Assembly: GCA_005889025.1 (NCBI GenBank)
Contig: VBCZ01000149.1
Span: forward strand, 1-9,342
Reading direction: 5' to 3'
Length of the DNA: 9,342 bases
DNA from: Betaproteobacteria bacterium
GTDB taxonomy: Bacteria; Pseudomonadota; Gammaproteobacteria; Burkholderiales; Casimicrobiaceae
Positions 5,316 to 9,342 of the stretch are shown here, in pieces (position 1 is the first letter of the stretch; the number at the start of each line of letters is the position of its first letter). The position numbers were made by a program, and so were the translations under genes. Under the pieces are notes generated by a model, which had not been told where the DNA came from, did not search any database, and saw only the letters and a list, made by a program, of their open reading frames with translations.

Positions 5316-7475
5316 TTAGTGCGCCATGCCGAACGAATGCAGGATGAACGCGTACATGTCCGCCGCCTCCCGGACCTGCTTGGTGAGCGGCTTGCCCTGA
5401 CCGTGTCCTGCCCGCGTCTCGATGCGGATGAGGACCGGATTGCCGTTCGGCTGCTCGTGCTGCATCGCAGCCGCAAACTTGAACCTGTGCGCCGGAAAAA
5501 CGCGGTCGTCGTGATCGCCGGTGAGAACGAGCGTCGCGGGATAGTGCGCATCGGGCTTGACGTTGTGGTACGGCGAGTACGCGAGCATCGCCTTGAATTC
5601 CGCCGGATCGTCCACCGAGCCGTAGTCGGACTCCCATGCTTTGCCGACCGTGAATTCGCGAAAGCGAAGCATGTCCATGACGCCGACTTCCACCACGGCG
5701 GCGGCAAAGAGTTGGGGGCGCATCTGTTCCGCGACGCCGACGAGCAATCCGCCGTTGGACCCGCCGCGAATCGCAAGGCGCTTCGGATTCGTCCACTTCT
5801 GCGCGATCAGATATTCGGCCCCCGCGATGAAATCGTCGAACACATTCTGCTTTTGGATCTTCATCCCGGCTTCGTGCCAGGCGCGCCCGTATTCCCCTCC
5901 GCCGCGCAGATTGGCGATCGCAAAGACGCCACCCATCTCCAGCCAGGTCGCGATCCTCGGTGAAAACTCCGGCAGCATGGAAATATTGAATCCGCCATAG
6001 CCGTAGAGAATCGTCGGATTGTTGCCGTCGGCCCGGATGCCTTTGCGGGCGGTGATGAACATCGGCACCCGCGTCCCGTCCTTGCGCGCATAGAAAACCT
6101 GACGCGTCTCGAATTCCACCGGCTTGAATCCCGCCAGCCGGGGCGCGCGCCACAGAGACGTTTCGCCAGTCGCAAGATCGAGCCGGTAGATCGATGGCGG
6201 CGTCGTAAAGCTGCTGTATCGGTAATAGGTCACCGCGTCCCGATTGCGGCCGGTGAAGCCGGCCGCGGTTCCAATCCCGGGAAGCGCGAGCTCGCCCAGC
6301 GAAGCGCCGTCGAATCCATACCGACGAACGACGCTGTGAGCGTCATGCAGGTATCGCGCCACGATCTGCCCACCGGCGACGCTGGCGGCATCCAGCGTGT
6401 CTTCGCCCTCGGCCACGACGGTGCGCCAGTTGGCAGGGTCGGGTTGGGAGATATCGATCGCGACGATGCGATTGCGCGGTGCGTTGTCGTTCGTGCGCAC
6501 ATAGAGAGTGGATCCGAGATTGTCCAGGACGTCGTAGCGCGCGGTGGCGTTCGGAACCACCGGGACGATATCGGCATTCGGCACGGAAAGCGCCTGCACG
6601 AGCACGGTGTTCTTGTCTTCGGTGCCGTGGCTCGCGGTTACGATGAGGTAACGGCCGTCGTCCGTAACTTGACCTCCGACGAACCAGCCCGGATCGTCGG
6701 TGCGCGTATACACCAGCACATCTTCCGATTGCGGCGTGCCCAGTTTGTGAAAGAACAGCTTGTGGCGCTCGTTCGCCGTCTTGAAGATGTGAGGGTCCGC
6801 AGGCGCATCGTAGCCGGAGTAATAGAAGCCCGAGCCGTCGTTGCGCCAGCTCGCGCCGCTGAATTTCGCCCAGCGAATCCTATCGGGAAGATCCTTGCCG
6901 GTCGCGATATCGCGGACCCGCCAAGTCACCCAGTCCGATCCCGCGTCGGAAAGCGCGTAGGCCAGAAGCTTGCCGTCGTCGGTCACCGCAATCGCCTGCA
7001 GCGCCACGGTCCCGTCCTTGGACAAGCGGTTGGGATCGACCAGCACGCGCGGCTTTTTCTCCAAGTCCTGCGTCACGAACAGCACGGCTTGATTCTGCAA
7101 GCCGTTGTTGCGAGTGAAAAACCAGTTATTGCCGCGACGGAAAGGGGCGCTCCAGCGCTCGTAGTTCCAGATCTTTTTCAGCCGTTTCGCTATGGCGTCG
7201 CGTCCGGGGATGGCCGCGAGATAAGCGTCGGTGAGCTTGGCCTCGGCTTCCACCCACTTCCGCGTCTCGGCGGAATCGATGTCCTCCAGCCCGCGATACG
7301 GATCGGCAACCCTGATGCCGTGGTAGTCGTCGACCTGATTGCCTCGATCCGCGCTCGGATAGACCAGCGGCGGACCGCCGGGCGAAGCTGCGCGATCCGC
7401 AAGTGGCGCGGCCATGGCGCCGGCGCAGGCCGCGATCAAGGTCGCCGCCACGAAAAAATTTGTCGAGATCTGCAT
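5316..7475 (-). CDS. Exported prolyl oligopeptidase family serine peptidase (S9A)
   Basis: The 719-residue product is a serine peptidase that should cleave short peptides after proline. The N-terminus MQISTNFFVAATLIAACAG is hydrophobic, with an AMA-A cleavage site near residue 22, which implies export. IAAC at 14-17 also loosely fits a lipobox, and the first residues lack the usual Lys/Arg. Residues ~60-430 are the beta-propeller and 440-719 the alpha/beta hydrolase domain. The triad is visible: Ser573 in GGSNGG, the DHDDRV motif at 654-659 supplying the Asp, and His691 in RAGHGQGK. Length and ending are normal for the family. I chose the ATG at 7475 over an in-frame TTG at 7517 because it starts directly at the signal peptide and has GGAAA seven bases upstream. 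It stands alone, converging on the NnrU gene. Confidence 0.92.
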   Translation of the reverse strand: MQISTNFFVAATLIAACAGAMAAPLADRAASPGGPPLVYPSADRGNQVDDYHGIRVADPYRGLEDIDSAETRKWVEAEAKLTDAYLAAIPGRDAIAKRLKKIWNYERWSAPFRRGNNWFFTRNNGLQNQAVLFVTQDLEKKPRVLVDPNRLSKDGTVALQAIAVTDDGKLLAYALSDAGSDWVTWRVRDIATGKDLPDRIRWAKFSGASWRNDGSGFYYSGYDAPADPHIFKTANERHKLFFHKLGTPQSEDVLVYTRTDDPGWFVGGQVTDDGRYLIVTASHGTEDKNTVLVQALSVPNADIVPVVPNATARYDVLDNLGSTLYVRTNDNAPRNRIVAIDISQPDPANWRTVVAEGEDTLDAASVAGGQIVARYLHDAHSVVRRYGFDGASLGELALPGIGTAAGFTGRNRDAVTYYRYSSFTTPPSIYRLDLATGETSLWRAPRLAGFKPVEFETRQVFYARKDGTRVPMFITARKGIRADGNNPTILYGYGGFNISMLPEFSPRIATWLEMGGVFAIANLRGGGEYGRAWHEAGMKIQKQNVFDDFIAGAEYLIAQKWTNPKRLAIRGGSNGGLLVGVAEQMRPQLFAAAVVEVGVMDMLRFREFTVGKAWESDYGSVDDPAEFKAMLAYSPYHNVKPDAHYPATLVLTGDHDDRVFPAHRFKFAAAMQHEQPNGNPVLIRIETRAGHGQGKPLTKQVREAADMYAFILHSFGMAH

Positions 7476-7482
7476 CTGTTGA

Positions 7483-7487
7483 TTTCC
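7483..7487 (-). promoter_or_regulatory. Shine-Dalgarno site deciding the peptidase start
   Basis: On the minus strand GGAAA lies seven bases before the ATG at 7475-7473. It supports this ATG over the in-frame TTG 42 bases upstream. No convincing promoter was found between here and the inverted repeat at 7561. Confidence 0.45.
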
Positions 7488-7560
7488 ATAAGTTGTTCCG
7501 CTTCCGCGCAAATTCAAGCGCGCAGCGCATGATGCTTCGCCGGCAGATGCGTCCGCGGGT

Positions 7561-7638
7561 TGTCATTCTGAGGAGCGCAGCGACGAAGATCTGCTTTTCG
7601 CGAGCAACAACAGATTCTTCGCTTCGCTTAGAATGACA
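7561..7638. repeat. Dispersed-type inverted repeat (TGTCATTCTGAG family)
   Basis: The left arm begins TGTCATTCTGAGGAGCGCAG and runs to ATCTG at 7593. The right arm, 7611-7638, is its imperfect reverse complement and on the minus strand begins TGTCATTCTAAGCGAAGCGA. A short middle (7594-7610) separates them. Elements with these ends are common scattered repeats in many bacterial genomes and are often mistranslated as CHSKRSEE-like peptides, as happens here on the minus strand. It could fold into a long hairpin in RNA. It lies between the truncated molybdoenzyme and the peptidase gene. Confidence 0.75.
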
Positions 7639-7646
7639 AACTATCA

Positions 7647-7660
7647 CGGTCGGAGTGACA
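7647..7660 (-). repeat. Possible third end of the same repeat family
   Basis: On the minus strand TGTCACTCCGACCG matches 11 of 14 bases of the repeat end TGTCATTCTGAGCG and has the same orientation as the adjacent right arm. It may be a remnant of a second copy or of a nested insertion. The match is short, so it is tentative. Confidence 0.35.
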
Positions 7661-7680
7661 GGCAACCGGCAAGCATTCCG

Positions 7681-9342
7681 GATCATTTTCGAGTGCGGAA
7701 TCGCGTAATCGAGAAACGTCGCGGTCAGCGCCTGGCCCGACTCGCGGTCGTAGACAAAACCCTCGGAGAGCGCTTGGCCGATCCCCTGCACGGCGCCGCC
7801 TTCGAGCTGGCCGACGACGATCATCGGATTGACGACGCGTCCGACGTCGTTGACCGACCAATATGCTTCGACAGTCACCGCGCCCGTGTCCGGATCGACT
7901 TCGACCTCGCAGATATGGCACCCGTTCGGCCACGTCGGGCCCGCGACGCTGCTCGTCGTGTCGAGCACGATGGTGCGCGTAGGCTGCGCCGCCGCCAGCT
8001 CGAACAAGCCGATGCGACGGTCGGTGCCGGCGATGCTGAAGATGCCGTCGCGATACTCGATGTCCGCCGCCGCCGCTTCCAGCTCGCTGGCGGCGAGGTC
8101 GCGCGCCTTGGCGACGGTGCGCTCGGCGGCGACCTTGATCGCGGAGCCGCCAACGAAGAGCGAGCGGGAGCCTGCGCTGCCGAATCCCGTGCCGCGGTCG
8201 GTGTCGCCCTGCACGATCTTTATCTTCTCGATAGGCACGCCGAAAACGTCGACAGCGAGCTGCGCAAACGTCGTCGCCAACCCCTGCCCCATTGCCTGCA
8301 GCGCGTTGAAGATCTCGATGATTCCTTCCCCGGTCACCGTCACCGTGACCCGCTCGTCGAACACGTCGGCACCGGTCCACTCGAGAAACGTCGCCACGCC
8401 GCGACCGCGCACGCGGCCGCGCCTCGTCGCGTCGGAGGCGCGCGATGCGAAGCCCTCCCACTCGGCAAGCGCGATCGCCTTGTTCATCACCAGCTCGAAC
8501 TGGCCGCTGTCGTAGGTCTTGTTCATCGCGTTGGTATAGGGCATCTGCGCCGGCCGGATCATGTTGCGGCGTCGGAGCTCCATCGAATCGATACCGGTCT
8601 TGCGCGCCGCTGCGTCCATCAGCCGCTCGATGAAGTAGATCGCCTCGGGCCGGCCGGCGCCGCGATACGCCGCCGTCGGCCCTGTGTGCGTGAGCACGCC
8701 TTTGATGCGGATGTCGATCGTGCCGATGTCGTAGACGCTGGTCGACACCCACGGCCCGATCATGAGCTGGATGACAACACCGGCGGGAGTGGCGTATGCG
8801 CCGAGATTGGCGAGCGAGTTCAGGCGCAACGCGAGCACGCGCCCGGTGGCGTCGAGCGCGAGCTCCGCCTTGGTGACGACGTCGCGGCCGTGCGTCGCGG
8901 CCAGGAATTCCTCCATACGCTCCGCGCACCACTTGAGCGGACGCCCCAGCTCGCGTGTGCCATACGCCAGCACGACATCCTCCGGGTAGAGGCTGGTCTT
9001 CATTCCGAACCCGCCGCCAACATCGCCAACCAGCACGCGCACCTTGTCAGGTGCGATGTGCAGCACTTCCTTGCACAAGTCGTCGCGAAGCCCGGTCGGC
9101 GTCTGGCAGCTCACGCGGAGCGTGATGCGGTCGGTGGCCGCGTCATAGCTCGCCACAACCGCGCGTGGCTCGATGGGGCACGGCGCGACGCGTTGGTTGA
9201 CGAGGTCGAGCGAAACGACGTGGGCGGCCTTGGCAAATGCAGCCTGCGCCGCTGCAGCATTGCCGTAGCGCGACTCGGCGGCGACGTTGCCTGCGGCCTT
9301 CGGCCACACCAGCGGCGCGCCGCTCGCAATGGCGTCGACCGC
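7681..9342 (-). pseudogene. CoxL-like (form II) molybdopterin-binding subunit, 3'-truncated, 5' end outside window
   Basis: About 554 codons of a xanthine dehydrogenase/CO dehydrogenase large-subunit family protein are present, open at the right edge. Visible motifs are VGGGFGMK (around 8998-9021), AYRGAGR (8670-8650), EVEVDPDTGAV and FLDYAIPHS. In the CoxL literature AYRGAGR marks form II proteins, while true CO dehydrogenases have AYRCSFR, so the substrate is probably an aldehyde or N-heterocycle rather than CO. The family-like sequence stops after DYAIPHSKMI. Full-length relatives continue for roughly 70-100 residues that contain the GxGE motif with the catalytic glutamate. Instead the frame runs through unrelated DNA, the inverted repeat and the peptidase leader to a stop at 7126. 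The protein made would lack the catalytic base, so a pseudogene is the best reading. The 2Fe-2S and FAD subunits would be expected beyond the right edge. Confidence 0.8.

Larger units (their letters stand above)
7476..7680. other. Junction between truncated molybdoenzyme and peptidase gene
   Basis: This stretch holds the ribosome binding site and presumably the promoter of the peptidase, the inverted repeat at 7561-7638, and about 42 bases (7639-7680) that match neither the repeat nor the molybdoenzyme family. The missing molybdoenzyme 3' end is not found in any frame here. A TTGAAT on the minus strand near 7514 could be a weak -35, but no good -10 sits at the right distance. Confidence 0.5.

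Noticed and set aside
4530..5963. Plus-strand frame of 477 codons crossing the repeats, the NnrU gene and the peptidase 3' end
   Set aside because: It combines repeat DNA, an out-of-frame reading of NnrU and antisense of the peptidase, so it cannot be one real gene.
6336..7532. Long plus-strand frame of 398 codons opposite the peptidase
   Set aside because: It is antisense to a peptidase with an intact signal peptide and propeller; its composition is low in typical motifs and matches no family I know.
8650..8670. True carbon monoxide dehydrogenase (form I CoxL)
   Set aside because: The motif is AYRGAGR rather than AYRCSFR, which places it with form II or other aldehyde/xanthine dehydrogenase-like proteins.

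Overview
The window is GC-rich, densely coded DNA from what looks like an environmental proteobacterium, most likely beta- or gammaproteobacterial. That is inferred from the gene families (DUF2269, NnrU, a class III cyclase-AAA-TPR fusion, a CoxL-like molybdoenzyme) and from Pseudomonas/betaproteobacteria-style REP palindromes. No rRNA or tRNA gene, CRISPR array or complete insertion sequence is visible.

Layout. (1) 1-56, minus strand: the first 18 codons of an unidentified gene that runs off the left edge, with a good ribosome binding site. (2) 57-414: mostly non-coding, with an 11-bp direct repeat and a possible short ORF that overlaps the next gene by ATGA. (3) 415-990, plus: a DUF2269 four-helix membrane protein. 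(4) 997-4326, plus: a 1109-residue fusion of a class III nucleotidyl cyclase domain, a STAND/AAA-type ATPase and a TPR-like helical region. It lies in the same reading frame as the DUF2269 gene, separated by one TGA and two codons. (5) 4324-4680: three tandem ~104-bp units, each a pair of opposed REP-like hairpins, preceded by a decayed half copy that supplies the cyclase stop codon. (6) 4684-5262, plus: an NnrU family membrane protein. (7) 5316-7475, minus: an exported S9A prolyl oligopeptidase with a complete Ser/Asp/His triad, converging on nnrU. (8) 7561-7638: a dispersed-type inverted repeat. (9) 7681-9342, minus: a form II CoxL-like molybdopterin subunit, open at the right edge, whose C-terminus is replaced by the repeat and the peptidase leader; it is probably a pseudogene.

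The genes do not form one pathway. DUF2269 and the cyclase may be co-transcribed and may be functionally linked. The cyclase keeps both metal-binding aspartates but departs from consensus at two other catalytic positions, so it may be a sensor or scaffold rather than a working cyclase. The right half looks like a rearrangement scar: a molybdoenzyme operon that lost its 3' end next to a peptidase gene. No clearly new system is seen. The most notable items are the tandem REP array, the truncated molybdoenzyme with its repeat scar, the non-canonical cyclase site and the in-frame DUF2269/cyclase junction.
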